DNA of 64,000 nucleotides from Roseobacter sp. HKCCD6576-2. GTDB taxonomy: Bacteria > Pseudomonadota > Alphaproteobacteria > Rhodobacterales > Rhodobacteraceae. Shown here piece by piece: positions 1 through 10,553 of this stretch. A program made the position numbers and the translations under genes. Location of the stretch: NCBI RefSeq assembly GCF_013179285.1, contig NZ_WVNW01000004.1:289835-353834 (forward strand). Reading direction: 5' to 3'. The stretch's first letter is position 1. Every line of letters begins with the position of its first letter. The notes beneath the pieces are model-generated. The model was not told the DNA's origin and did not search any database. It saw only the letters and a program-made list of their open reading frames with translations.

Positions 1-414
1 ATTGACGATTATCTGACACGGTTTGATCGGACCGGGCGGGCGCTCGGCCTTGGCCCCGCACGCGTCGTTGAAGTGGAGGACAAGAAGGGCGGTGGCCAAG
101 TTGCCGAGGCTGCGTTGCTGCAGAAAGCCATCCCAGAGGGCGCCGCGATATGGGCGCTTGATGAACGCGGACGCATGCTCAGCTCCCCCGATCTTGCCAC
201 ACAATTGTCTGGGCTGCGAGATCAGGGCCGCGGCGATTTGGCCTTTGTAATCGGCGGCGCGGATGGCCTCACGCCGAGCTTCCGCGACCAAGCCGACAAG
301 GCCATCTCCTTCGGCCCGATGGTCTGGCCGCATATGCTCGCCCGCGTCATGCTCGCCGAACAACTCTACCGCGCCGCCTCAATTCTCGCCGGAAGCCCAT
401 ATCATCGGGTCTGA
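1..414 (+). CDS. rlmH: 23S rRNA (pseudouridine1915-N3)-methyltransferase RlmH, 3' part
   Basis: The reading frame is open from the first base, so the 5' end lies outside the window. The visible 137 residues are the C-terminal part of a SPOUT-class methyltransferase. They contain the family landmarks WALDERG, FVIGGADGL (SAM-binding loop of the trefoil knot) and the terminal LAEQLYRAASILAGSPYHR, which is very characteristic of RlmH. The enzyme methylates N3 of pseudouridine 1915 in helix 69 of 23S rRNA on assembled 70S ribosomes. It precedes gpmI by 39 bases in the same direction, an arrangement I recall from Rhodobacteraceae. Confidence 0.95.
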   Translation: MDDYLTRFDRTGRALGLGPARVVEVEDKKGGGQVAEAALLQKAIPEGAAIWALDERGRMLSSPDLATQLSGLRDQGRGDLAFVIGGADGLTPSFRDQADKAISFGPMVWPHMLARVMLAEQLYRAASILAGSPYHRV

Positions 415-453
415 TCCTTGCCCCGGCCTGGGGCCTTGCGTAGAACCACGGAT

Positions 454-1974
454 ATGAGCAGTCCAAAACCCGTTGTCCTTTGTATTCTCGATGGCTGGGG
501 CCTGAACCCCTCACCAGAGGCCAATGCCCCGCATCTGGCCGCAACGCCGCATTTCGACCGGCTGATGGCGACCTGCCCGAACGCGACCTTGGTCACTCAT
601 GGTCCCGATGTCGGCCTGCCCACCGGGCAGATGGGCAATTCCGAGGTTGGGCATACGAATATCGGCGCGGGTCGGATTGTGGCGATGGATCTCGGCATGA
701 TCGATCTGGCCATCGAAGACGGCAGTTTCTTTGAGAACGCCGCGCTTCTGGCCTTCATCAACGATCTGAAGACCTCCGGCGGCACCGCGCATTTGATGGG
801 CGTGGTCTCCGATGGTGGGGTGCACGGGCATCTGACCCATATCCTCGCGGCGGCCAAGGCCGTGACCGAGGCGGGTGTCCCGCTGATGATCCATGCGATT
901 ACCGATGGGCGCGACGTGCCGCCAAGTTCCGCTGACACATTCATCGAAACCCTGGTCAACATGCTTCCCGTGACGGCGCCCATTGGCACGATCATCGGGC
1001 GCTATTACGCGATGGACCGTGATAATCGGTGGGATCGGGTCGAGCAGGCCTATGACGCCATAATCAAAGGCCAAGGCGCGATGACGGCGGACACCCCGGT
1101 CGATGCGATTGCAGACGCCTATGCCCGGGGCGAAACCGATGAGTTCATTCTGCCCACCGTCCTGGGCGGCTATCAGGGCGTCAAAGACGGCGATGGCGTC
1201 TTCTGTCTCAATTTCCGTGCCGACCGGGCGCGGGAGATTCTCCGCGCGATCGGCGAACCGGGGTTCGCGGAGTTTACGACCGGCCCTCGACCCAAGCTCG
1301 CGGCGTTCCTTGGCATGGTCGATTATTCGACCGAGCACACCGCTTATATGACCACCGCCTATCCGAAACAGAAGCTGACCAACACGCTCGGCGAATGGGT
1401 CGCAAAACACGGGCTGCGGCAGTTCCGCCTGGCAGAAACCGAGAAATACCCGCATGTGACTTTCTTCCTGAACGGCGGCAAAGAAGCCCCGGAAGAGGGG
1501 GAAGATCGTTACATGCCGAAATCGCCCAAAGTCGCGACCTATGACTTGCAGCCCGAAATGTCTGCACCTGAGGTTAGCGACAAATTCGTCGAGGCGATTG
1601 AGGCGGGATATGACCTGATCGTCGTCAACTATGCCAACCCCGATATGGTGGGCCATACCGGCGATTTGCAGGCCGCGATGAAAGCTTGCGAGGCTGTTGA
1701 TACAGGGCTTGGTCGTGCCTTGGTGGCGTTGGAAAAGGCCGGCGGCGCGATGATCGTCACCGCCGATCACGGCAATTGCGAAGTGATGATCGACCCGCAA
1801 ACGGGTGGGCCGCACACCGCACACACCTTGAGCCCGGTGCTAGTGATTCTCGTCGGCGGGCCGGAGGGCGCCACACTGCGCCAGGGGCGTTTGGCCGATC
1901 TCGCGCCGACCCTTCTGGAGCTGATGGGGCTGGAGCAGCCGTCCGAGATGACCGGGAAAAGCCTGATCGCATGA
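454..1974 (+). CDS. gpmI: 2,3-bisphosphoglycerate-independent phosphoglycerate mutase
   Basis: 506 residues, the normal length for the metalloenzyme that interconverts 3- and 2-phosphoglycerate in glycolysis and gluconeogenesis. LDGWG (Asp13, metal ligand) is at the N-terminus. MGNSEVGH carries the phosphoryl-accepting Ser63. ITDGRDVPP, the Y-x-MDRDNRWDR segment, and VTADHGN near the C-terminus (second metal site) are all present. I chose the ATG at 454 because the family begins with K-P-V-V-L-C-I-L-D-G soon after the start. A TTG at 418 would add 12 atypical residues. The stop overlaps the next start (ATGA), so it is probably translationally coupled to the EnvC-like gene. Confidence 0.97.
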   Translation: MSSPKPVVLCILDGWGLNPSPEANAPHLAATPHFDRLMATCPNATLVTHGPDVGLPTGQMGNSEVGHTNIGAGRIVAMDLGMIDLAIEDGSFFENAALLAFINDLKTSGGTAHLMGVVSDGGVHGHLTHILAAAKAVTEAGVPLMIHAITDGRDVPPSSADTFIETLVNMLPVTAPIGTIIGRYYAMDRDNRWDRVEQAYDAIIKGQGAMTADTPVDAIADAYARGETDEFILPTVLGGYQGVKDGDGVFCLNFRADRAREILRAIGEPGFAEFTTGPRPKLAAFLGMVDYSTEHTAYMTTAYPKQKLTNTLGEWVAKHGLRQFRLAETEKYPHVTFFLNGGKEAPEEGEDRYMPKSPKVATYDLQPEMSAPEVSDKFVEAIEAGYDLIVVNYANPDMVGHTGDLQAAMKACEAVDTGLGRALVALEKAGGAMIVTADHGNCEVMIDPQTGGPHTAHTLSPVLVILVGGPEGATLRQGRLADLAPTLLELMGLEQPSEMTGKSLIA

Positions 1975-3110
1975 GTGCCTGGGCCGCCCGGTTTGCCCTG
2001 ATCCTCGGCCTCGCTTGGCCGAGCCTGACCCTATCGCAATCCGACCCGGCGCTGACCGCGCAACGCGCCGCGCAGATGCTGGATGCCGCCGCCACCTCGC
2101 TTGTGGAGGCCGATGGCGCCCGCGACCGGGTAGAAGCGCTCACCGAAACCGTGCGGGCCTATGAAGAGGGACTCCTGGCGCTCCGCGAAGGCATCCGCCG
2201 CGCCGCGCAACGAGAGCAAACCATTCTCGTGGTGTTCGAGGCGGAACGGGACCGTCTGGCCCGACTCTTGGGGGTGCTGCAAACCATGGAACGTGCGCCT
2301 GCGCCGCTGTTGATGCTGCACCCTTCCGGCCCGGTCGGCACCGCCCGGTCTGGCATGATCTTGTCTGATGTCAGCCCCGCCATCGCCAGAGAAGCCGCCC
2401 GGCTACAAGCGCAGCTTGAGGAAATCGCGCTCCTGCGGGCGCTGCAAGACAGCGCGCTTGAGCAGTTGAGCGGCGGGTTGATCGGCGCACAAGACGCCCG
2501 GTCGCAGCTGTCGCAAGCCATTGCCGACCGTCGTGTTCTGCCTGATCGGTTCGAGCTGAACACCGACGCCATGCTGCAATTGATGGAAAGCGTCGATTCG
2601 CTCGACAGTTTTGCCGAAAGCCTGCGCGCTCAGCCTGCTGAGACCGACCTCAGCGGCTTTGATCTCCCCGACTTCACCGATGCCCGAGGGACACTTCCGC
2701 TGCCGGTTCTGGGCCGGGTCTTGCGAGGCTTCAACGACGAAGATGCCGCCGGAATCACCCGCCCCGGCCTGGTTTTGGCGACTCAAGCCCAAGCGATGGT
2801 CACCACGCCTTGGCCCGCAACCGTGCGCTATGCCGGGCCGCTGCTCGACTACGGCACGGTCGTGATTCTTGAACCCGATGGCGATTATTTGTTGGTTTTA
2901 GCGGGTTTGGCCGATGTTTTTGTCCGTGCCGGTGAAGTCTTGTCGCCCACAGCCCCGATCGGCTTGATGGGTGGCGCGCCCGAAACCAGCGACAACGTGA
3001 TTGTCACAAATGCGCAAGGTGGTGGCGGAGACCTATCAGAAACGCTTTATATAGAGCTAAGAGAAGCAAACGTGCCCGTGGACCCGACCGAGTGGTTCAT
3101 CACTGAATAA
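1971..3110 (+). CDS. EnvC-like murein hydrolase activator (degenerate M23/LytM)
   Basis: 379 residues. An N-terminal signal peptide (about 1-22) is followed by a long alpha-helical, probably coiled-coil region (about 25-230, rich in A/L/E/R/Q) and a C-terminal LytM/M23-like beta domain (about 260-370, VTTPWPATVRYAGPLLDYGTVVIL). In the C-terminal domain I see none of the H-x3-D or H-x-H zinc ligands of active M23 peptidases, as in EnvC. The protein therefore most likely activates amidases during cell separation rather than cutting peptidoglycan itself. It lies between gpmI and ctpA, a conserved context in this family of bacteria. The start overlaps the gpmI stop by four bases. Confidence 0.82.
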   Translation: MSAWAARFALILGLAWPSLTLSQSDPALTAQRAAQMLDAAATSLVEADGARDRVEALTETVRAYEEGLLALREGIRRAAQREQTILVVFEAERDRLARLLGVLQTMERAPAPLLMLHPSGPVGTARSGMILSDVSPAIAREAARLQAQLEEIALLRALQDSALEQLSGGLIGAQDARSQLSQAIADRRVLPDRFELNTDAMLQLMESVDSLDSFAESLRAQPAETDLSGFDLPDFTDARGTLPLPVLGRVLRGFNDEDAAGITRPGLVLATQAQAMVTTPWPATVRYAGPLLDYGTVVILEPDGDYLLVLAGLADVFVRAGEVLSPTAPIGLMGGAPETSDNVIVTNAQGGGGDLSETLYIELREANVPVDPTEWFITE

Positions 3111-3130
3111 GAGATGAGGAATAGGTTTCT

Positions 3131-4456
3131 ATGAAAAGATTTGTCATGGCGGCCCTTGGTGGAACGGCAGCGGGTATCCTGCTGACAACGCAAATCGCCG
3201 GCCCGCTGATTGCCCAGGAAAACGCCAATAACGCGTCGGTCTATGAGCAGCTTGACCTGTTCGGCGATATCTTCGAGCGGATCCGCGGCAACTACGTGGA
3301 AGAGGTAGATGAGGCCGCGCTGATCGAAGCGGCGATCAACGGTATGCTGACCTCGCTCGATCCGCATTCCAGCTATCTCCCCCCCCGCGACTACGACACG
3401 ATGCAGGTGCAGACCCGAGGCGAATTTGGCGGCTTGGGTATCGAAGTGACCCAGGAAGAGGGTTTCGTCCGCGTCATCACACCGATGGATGACACACCCG
3501 CGATGGAGGCTGGCGTCGAGGCCGGTGATTTCATCACCCATGTGGATGGTGAGGCGCTTCTGGGCCTGACCCTGGAACAATCCGTGGATCTGATGCGCGG
3601 GCCAGTTGGCTCGGAGATCGTGATTACGGTCGTGCGCGAAGAGGTTGACGAGCCTTTTGACATCACGATTGTCCGCGACCGCATCCGCCTGACCGCCGTG
3701 CGCACAAGGCTTGAAGGCAACACGGCGATCCTACGCGTCTCAACGTTCAACGATCAGACCTATCCAAATCTGCAAGAAGGGCTAGAAGAACTGGTGACCG
3801 AAGTGGGGGGCTTGGAAAATCTCGACGGTGTCGTGCTGGACCTGCGCAACAATCCTGGTGGCCTCCTGACCCAGGCGATCCGCGTCTCTGACGCCTTCTT
3901 GGAGCAGGGCGAAATCGTCTCGACTCGCGGGCGGGAGCCGGGCGATGGCGAGCGCTTCAACGCCACACCTGGCGATCTGATCGAAGGCCGTCCCGTTGTC
4001 GTTCTGATCAATGGTGGCTCGGCCTCAGCCTCTGAGATCGTCGCGGGTGCCCTGCAAGATCACCGCCGTGCGGTCGTCGTCGGCACCAACAGCTTCGGCA
4101 AGGGCTCGGTTCAGACCGTCATGCCGCTCCAGGGCGAGGGCGCGATGCGTTTGACGACGTCGCTCTACTACACGCCGTCCGGTCGCTCGATCCAAGCACT
4201 TGGCGTCGCCCCCGACATCTTGGTTGAGCAGCGGGAGCCGGTGGAGGTGTCCGACGAAGATCAACCGCTGCGGACAGAAGCCAGCCTGCGCGGCTCGCTA
4301 CAAAACTCGACCCTGACCGAGGATGAGATTCGTCAGTTGGAAGAGGAGCAGGCCGTGGCCGAAGCCACCGCCGAGTTGCGAAATCAGGATTATCAACTGG
4401 CCTATGCCATCGACATCCTGACCGGCCTGAACGCGCTCGCCCCTGGCAGCCAGTAA
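3131..4456 (+). CDS. ctpA: Carboxyl-terminal processing protease, S41 family
   Basis: 441 residues. A signal peptide or membrane anchor (about 1-28) is followed by the CTP N-terminal helical region, a PDZ domain (about 97-175, GEFGGLGIEV to VVRE) and the S41 catalytic domain. The Ser/Lys dyad is visible: Ser299 in GGSASASEIVAGAL and Lys324 in FGKGSVQTV, with the 25-residue spacing usual in the family. It is a periplasmic processing protease that trims C-termini of envelope proteins. It is preceded by an AGATGAGGAATAGG-like ribosome-binding stretch, 20 bases after the EnvC-like gene. Co-occurrence with that gene and rppH suggests one operon. Confidence 0.95.
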   Translation: MKRFVMAALGGTAAGILLTTQIAGPLIAQENANNASVYEQLDLFGDIFERIRGNYVEEVDEAALIEAAINGMLTSLDPHSSYLPPRDYDTMQVQTRGEFGGLGIEVTQEEGFVRVITPMDDTPAMEAGVEAGDFITHVDGEALLGLTLEQSVDLMRGPVGSEIVITVVREEVDEPFDITIVRDRIRLTAVRTRLEGNTAILRVSTFNDQTYPNLQEGLEELVTEVGGLENLDGVVLDLRNNPGGLLTQAIRVSDAFLEQGEIVSTRGREPGDGERFNATPGDLIEGRPVVVLINGGSASASEIVAGALQDHRRAVVVGTNSFGKGSVQTVMPLQGEGAMRLTTSLYYTPSGRSIQALGVAPDILVEQREPVEVSDEDQPLRTEASLRGSLQNSTLTEDEIRQLEEEQAVAEATAELRNQDYQLAYAIDILTGLNALAPGSQ

Positions 4457-4463
4457 GCCGCCG

Positions 4464-4943
4464 ATGACGCCGGGCGAGATCGCGGCGCTGCCCTACCGGC
4501 CTTGCGTCGGCGTTGTGTTGATCAACGCCGACGGATTGGTTTTTGCCGGTCAACGCGCCGATATGGAGACGCCCGCCTGGCAGATGCCGCAAGGCGGGGT
4601 CGATAAAGGCGAAACGCCAAAAGCGGCCGCGTTTCGCGAGCTTCTTGAGGAAACCGGCGTGGCAGCCAATCATGTGACACTTCTGGGACAGACCGCCGAT
4701 TGGCTGCCTTATGATCTGCCGCCTGAGGTTGTCCCCAAACGATGGGGCGGCAAATACCGCGGCCAGAAACAGATGTGGTATCTGATGCGGCTCGACGCAG
4801 GCGACGAGGTGATCAACCTCACCTATAAAGATGTCGAATTCTCGCAGTGGCGCTGGATGACCGGCCAGGATTTGCTCAATGTGATCGTCCCGTTCAAACA
4901 GCCGATCTATGAGGCGGTTTTGACGGAGTTCGGGCTGGTTTGA
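4464..4943 (+). CDS. rppH: RNA pyrophosphohydrolase (Nudix)
   Basis: 159 residues, the usual size. The Nudix box spans residues 44-66 with G44, E50, RELLEETGV and correct GX5EX7REUXEEXGU spacing. YRPCVGVVLIN at the start, W-Q-M-P-Q-G-G before the box, and RWGGKYRGQKQMWYLM after it are diagnostic of RppH as opposed to general Nudix hydrolases. It removes pyrophosphate from 5'-triphosphate mRNA ends (or hydrolyses dinucleoside polyphosphates), starting RNase E-dependent decay. It lies seven bases after ctpA, so is likely co-transcribed. The 141 bases up to the next gene hold nothing I can identify. Confidence 0.95.
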   Translation: MTPGEIAALPYRPCVGVVLINADGLVFAGQRADMETPAWQMPQGGVDKGETPKAAAFRELLEETGVAANHVTLLGQTADWLPYDLPPEVVPKRWGGKYRGQKQMWYLMRLDAGDEVINLTYKDVEFSQWRWMTGQDLLNVIVPFKQPIYEAVLTEFGLV

Positions 4944-5084
4944 GCTTCGGTGATCTTTGGCCGGTCCACCCCCGCTAAGCGCACCACTGTGCACAAGATC
5001 GTGACGCCAACCGCAGGAACATAAACTGATGAAAGTGATTTGCGGCCTAGACGGCGAGACCCGCAGATCGGCGCAGAAACACGG

Positions 5085-6074
5085 CTAAAGCCCGAATTTC
5101 CGACGCCGCTGTCCGACGGCTTTCATCACCCGGACCAACTCATGGCTGATCCCCGGTTCTGACAGGGCATGACCGGCGGCTTTGATCATCTGCAACCGGC
5201 CATTGTGCCACCCATTGGCCAGCATCTGCGCCGAGAGTGGCGGGCAGATCATGTCATAGCGCCCCTGCACAATAGTGCCGGGGATATGGGCGATGCGGTA
5301 GAGATCACGGAGAATCTGCCCGTCTTCCTGCAAGAAACACCGGTTTATGAAGTAGTGATTCTCCAGCCGCGCAAAGGCCCGCGCATAATCCGCCGGGCTT
5401 TCGCCACCGCCGCCATCGCTATCCATCGAGGCCAGCGCGTTTTCCCAACTGGCCCAGGCCCGGGCAAACCGTGTCTCGACCATCAAATCGCCGGAAAAGA
5501 GCCGCCGGTTATAGGCCGCGATCAGGTCGCCGCGCTCTTCCTCCGGGATCATGTTCCGAAACTTCGCCCACTGCTCGGGCCAAAACTGCCCGGCACCGCC
5601 ACCATAGAACCATTTTAGCTCCCGCTCGGTGGACAGAAACACCCCACGCAGCGCCAAATAGGCCACTGATTGCGGATGGGTTTCGGCGTAAATCAACGCG
5701 AGTGTCGCCCCCCAAGACCCACCAAACACCGCCCAACGGTCGATCCCAAGGGTTTCTTGAATGCGCTCGATATCGTCGACGAGATCCCAGGTCGTGTTGG
5801 CATTGATCGCCGCATGGGGCCGCGACCGGCCACAGCCCCGTTGATCAAACAGGATGATGCGCCAATCCTCAGGGTCAAAATAACGCCGCATCGCCGGGCT
5901 ACATCCGCCACCCGGCCCGCCATGCAGCACCACAACCGGCGCCCCTTTAGGGTTGCCGCATTGTTCGACATAGATCTGATGCCCGTCGCCCACGTCGAGC
6001 ATCCGCTGATCATAAGGGTCGATCGGCGGAAACAGATGCGCGGCTGCGCGCTTTTGGCCAGAGAATTTGTCCAT
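5085..6074 (-). CDS. pip: Prolyl aminopeptidase (proline iminopeptidase), S33 family
   Basis: 329 residues. An alpha/beta-hydrolase that releases N-terminal proline from peptides. The oxyanion-hole HGGPGGG motif, the FDQRGCGRS segment typical of proline iminopeptidases, the nucleophile elbow GGSWGATLAL, the late Asp in GRYDMICPP and the catalytic His in AAGHA are all visible. I chose the ATG at 6074 (MDKFSGQKRAA) because homologues start about 15 residues before the Y-x-x-R-x-L-x-V strand. A longer open frame to 6248 would run into ubiG. It diverges from ubiG across a 72-base promoter region. Confidence 0.94.
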   Translation of the reverse strand: MDKFSGQKRAAAHLFPPIDPYDQRMLDVGDGHQIYVEQCGNPKGAPVVVLHGGPGGGCSPAMRRYFDPEDWRIILFDQRGCGRSRPHAAINANTTWDLVDDIERIQETLGIDRWAVFGGSWGATLALIYAETHPQSVAYLALRGVFLSTERELKWFYGGGAGQFWPEQWAKFRNMIPEEERGDLIAAYNRRLFSGDLMVETRFARAWASWENALASMDSDGGGGESPADYARAFARLENHYFINRCFLQEDGQILRDLYRIAHIPGTIVQGRYDMICPPLSAQMLANGWHNGRLQMIKAAGHALSEPGISHELVRVMKAVGQRRRKFGL

Positions 6075-6146
6075 CGCCGTCCTATATAGACCTCTGTAAA
6101 AGGTCTGACATGGCCGACACAGTGCCAAGATCGGAAAGGGAAGTCC

Positions 6147-6893
6147 ATGAGCACCGCGACGCAAACTGTCGATGCTGGCGAGATTGCTAAATTTGAGGCA
6201 ATGGCGGCGGAGTGGTGGGACCCCCATGGCAAGTTCAAACCGCTGCATATGCTGAACCCGACGCGGCTGGACTATATCACGACGCAGATCGCCGCCGAAT
6301 TTGGGCGTGACCTAAAGACCGACATGCCCTTCGCCGGTTTGCGGATTCTCGATATCGGCTGCGGCGGCGGGCTGTTGTCGGAACCCATGGCGCGACTCGG
6401 CGCCGAGGTGGTCGGCGCCGATGCCGCCGAGCGCAACATTCCCGTCGCGCAGGTCCACGCAGAACAATCCGGCCTCGACATCGACTACCGCCATACGACT
6501 GCAGAGGCCCTGGCCGAAGCTGGAGAGCAGTTCCACGTGGTTCTCAACATGGAAGTGGTCGAACATGTCGCCGACCCGCAGGGTTATCTGACCGCCTGCC
6601 AGCAGCTCCTGAAACCCGGCGGGCTGATGATCTGCTCCACCATCAACCGAAACCCCAAAAGTTTCGCGATGGCGATTGTCGGCGCGGAATATGTGATGCG
6701 CTGGCTGCCGAAAGGCACCCATGAGTGGCAGAAATTCATCACGCCCGATGAGCTTTTTGGTCTCATCGCGAACGCAGGCCTCACGCCCGTGGACCGCAAA
6801 GGCTTCGTCTTCAACCCAATCGCCTGGACCTGGAGCCTCTCCGACCGCGATCTGAGCGTGAACTATGTGACGGCCAGCACGAAGCCGGCTTGA
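6147..6893 (+). CDS. ubiG: Bifunctional 2-polyprenyl-6-hydroxyphenol / 3-demethylubiquinol O-methyltransferase
   Basis: 248 residues, the normal UbiG length. It performs both O-methylations of ubiquinone biosynthesis with SAM. Visible features are the family-specific [26 protein letters not shown]-terminus, SAM motif [10 protein letters not shown] (67-75), the motif post-I acid in GAD, the membrane-interaction stretch [11 protein letters not shown], and the C-terminal segment [34 protein letters not shown] ribosome-binding site precedes the start. Downstream the conserved gene order is interrupted by the IS relic and the sugar island. Confidence 0.97.
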   Translation: MSTATQTVDAGEIAKFEAMAAEWWDPHGKFKPLHMLNPTRLDYITTQIAAEFGRDLKTDMPFAGLRILDIGCGGGLLSEPMARLGAEVVGADAAERNIPVAQVHAEQSGLDIDYRHTTAEALAEAGEQFHVVLNMEVVEHVADPQGYLTACQQLLKPGGLMICSTINRNPKSFAMAIVGAEYVMRWLPKGTHEWQKFITPDELFGLIANAGLTPVDRKGFVFNPIAWTWSLSDRDLSVNYVTASTKPA

Positions 6894-7029
6894 GAGCCGA
6901 TTTACTGGGCGAGGCCGTCGCAAGGATGAACCCAAAAGGACCATCTTGATAGGCGGTTCGACAATCTCGGACGGAAATCCCAGAATACCATTCGAAGGTC
7001 GGAACGTCTCTTAGGACCTCTGTTCGGCC

Positions 7030-7800
7030 GGTTATCGTGCCGACATCTGTGAACTGCCGGTACCCATTGGATGTCACGACGAAGAGCAATTGGTTGCCGA
7101 CATGATCGAACTGGCTCGGCATACCGACGCTACGGTTATCGTCGGTTTGCAGCCTTGTTAAGAAATGCCGGATGGTAAGCAAATGACAAGCATCGCACGC
7201 CCATGGCAGAGAGACGTGGTCAAACTGCCAATGAAACGACTAAGAAAGGGCGGCTTTGGCCACATAACAGATCATGTGACCGGCCACGCCCAGAATATCG
7301 CGACCGCGTCTGGTGCTATGGCTTCCTAGATTGCGGAACCGACGATGGTAAGGTGCTCCGTATGCTCAACGTCATAGATGCATATAGCATGGGTTGCCTG
7401 GCTGTCCCGGTGAATCGCAAGCTGACGTCAGGCAGTGTGATCGATACCTTGAAAGACTTGTTCATCTTGCGAGCCGGCCTTCATTCCTTCGGTCTGACAG
7501 AGGGTCTAAGTTCGTTGCCTGACTAAGCATGGATCAAAACCTAGGCGTCATCGCGCCGGTAGCCCCTCGGAGAATGAGCATTGCCAGAGCTTCAATGTCC
7601 GGCTCCCAGAAGAGTTTCTCAACGGTGGAACCTTTTACAGCCTGCACGAGTCGTAAATCCTGATCTATGGACAAAGGAAACACTACAATGCCGTCAGGCT
7701 AAACCGCACTCGAGGATAGTGTCCGCCAGCCCTGGAAACCATCATCTCGATGGATCAAGGGCTGGCCATGCTCTAACAATCAAATTGAACCACTAGGGTG
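7030..7800 (+). mobile_element. Decayed IS3-family transposase (orfB) relic
   Basis: Reading across frames reconstructs an IS3-family DDE transposase. H-D-E-E-Q-L-V-A-D-M-I-E-L-A-R is in one frame (about 7075-7119). A frameshift leads to YRRYGYRRFAALLRNAGW (7122-7175), ended by a TAA. The same frame continues with TKKGRLWPHN, RPEYRDRVWCYGFLDCGTDDGK, LRMLNVIDAYSMGCLAVPVNRKLTS and LKDLFILR (to about 7476). A second shift gives PSFLRSDRGSKFVA, and a third segment gives SFNVRLPEEFLNGGTFYSLHES, a stop, then HYNAVR (about 7590-7705). At least two frameshifts and two internal stops make it inactive. No clear terminal repeats remain. The 136 bases between ubiG and 7030 probably belong to the same element but I cannot read protein there. 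Confidence 0.85.
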
Positions 7801-7807
7801 GGGATGA

Positions 7808-8650
7808 TCAGCCCGCAACAACCCTTTGACGCTGTACGCCCAGGCCTCTGATGCCCAACACCATGCTGTCGCCGGTCTGGAGGTATTGCTCAGGCTTTTG
7901 CCCCATGCCCACACCCGGTGGCGTGCCGGTCGAGATCACATCGCCTGGCTGCAGGCTCATGAACTGCGACAGGTGAGACACAACGGTCGCCACGCCGAAG
8001 TGCATGGTGCGGGTCGACCCATCCTGAAAGCGCGTACCATTCACCTCGAGATACATCGGCAGGTCCTGCGGATCGGTCACCTCATCGCGGGTCACCAACC
8101 AGGGGCCGATCGGGCCGAACGTGTCGGCGGATTTTCCCTTTACCCATTGGCCGGAGCGATGCAGCTGAAAATCCCGCTCGCTCAGGTCATTAACCACACA
8201 ATAGCCCGCGACATGATCCAGCGCCTCGGCTTCGGAGATGTATTTGGCGGGCTTGCCTATCACAACGCCCAGTTCGACCTCCCAATCGGTTTTGACCGAC
8301 CCGCGGGGGATTTCGACATCATCGTTTGGGCCGACAATGGCCGACGTCGCTTTGAAGAAGATCACCGGCTCTTCAGGCAATGCCATACCTGCCTCCGCCG
8401 CATGATCGGCGTAGTTCAGGCCGATGCAAATGAACTTGCCCACGTGCCCCACGCAGGGCCCGATACGGGCATCGCTCGGCAGGGCGGGCAGACTTTCGGG
8501 GTCAAGCTGACGCAGCCGGGCAAGGCTCTCGTCGCTCAGCGCATCCCCCGACACATCGTCGATATGGGCCGAAAGATCTCGCGGCATGCCCGACGCATCC
8601 AGCAAGGCCGGTTTTTCTTGGCCCGCTGGGCCAACACGTAGCAGTTTCAT
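7808..8650 (-). CDS. FAH-family hydrolase, probable 2,4-diketo-3-deoxy-L-fuconate hydrolase
   Basis: 280 residues, fumarylacetoacetate-hydrolase fold. ICIGLNYADHAAEAG, FFKATSAIVGPNDDVEIPRGS, TDWEVELGVVIG (the E-x-E metal ligands) and GDVISTGTPPGVGMG are the family motifs. It is the last gene of the minus-strand sugar operon, 9 bases after the SDR gene. In the oxidative L-fucose pathway an enzyme of this family splits 2,4-diketo-3-deoxy-L-fuconate into pyruvate and L-lactate, and the neighbours supply every earlier step. The family also includes ureidoglycolate lyase-like proteins, so the substrate is inferred from context. Confidence 0.85.
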   Translation of the reverse strand: MKLLRVGPAGQEKPALLDASGMPRDLSAHIDDVSGDALSDESLARLRQLDPESLPALPSDARIGPCVGHVGKFICIGLNYADHAAEAGMALPEEPVIFFKATSAIVGPNDDVEIPRGSVKTDWEVELGVVIGKPAKYISEAEALDHVAGYCVVNDLSERDFQLHRSGQWVKGKSADTFGPIGPWLVTRDEVTDPQDLPMYLEVNGTRFQDGSTRTMHFGVATVVSHLSQFMSLQPGDVISTGTPPGVGMGQKPEQYLQTGDSMVLGIRGLGVQRQRVVAG

Positions 8651-8659
8651 GGTATCTCC

Positions 8660-10220
<1,561 letters not shown>

Positions 10221-10221
<1 letters not shown>

Positions 10222-10553
10222 CAGCGCTCCCCTTGAAGGGGATAGATCTGCTGCAATGGAGACCAGACCGGCGCGTTTGGCGCTTCTGACAGTGGTGCCT
10301 GACAGGCTTTGGTGCAGGCCATCCAGTCGGCAAGCTCCGGCAAGGCCCGCAACCGTGCGCGGTCGGCATCCAGATCACTGCCCAGATAGTCGAAGCTGGC
10401 GATTGCATAACCCCCAAGCAAGTGCAGCCGATAGTCCGCATGCCCATGGGCCAGAAGCGCAGGCCCGACCGCAGGATCAGGGGCGCGGTGCATCGCCAGA
10501 TACTCCTGCACATGACTCGGCAGGATTCGCGTGGCCATCAGATGTCGGGTCAT
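10221..10553 (-). CDS. L-rhamnose/L-fucose mutarotase family protein
   Basis: 110 residues, matching RhaM-type (DUF718) mutarotases, dimeric ferredoxin-like proteins that interconvert the alpha and beta pyranose anomers. Characteristic segments are an early H-x-x-x-x-x-x-H-R-A pattern, G-HADYRLHLLGG-YAIASFDYLG and the ADWMACTKACQ block. The N-terminus is slightly divergent from RhaM. I chose the ATG at 10553 because it overlaps the stop of the permease gene (ATGA) and matches family length. The open frame otherwise runs into the permease sequence. The specificity for fucose rather than rhamnose is inferred from the surrounding pathway. Confidence 0.82.

Noticed and set aside
511..1824. Long minus-strand open frame of 437 codons
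   Set aside because: It is exactly antisense to gpmI, shows no known family, and reflects the codon bias of a GC-rich gene read on the other strand.
5029..5088. 19-codon ORF starting MKVICGLDGE between rppH and pip
   Set aside because: Too short, no ribosome-binding site, and it runs into the pip stop.
7203..7526. 107-codon ORF as an independent hypothetical gene
   Set aside because: It is one in-frame fragment of the broken IS3 transposase, with matching sequence before and after it in other frames.
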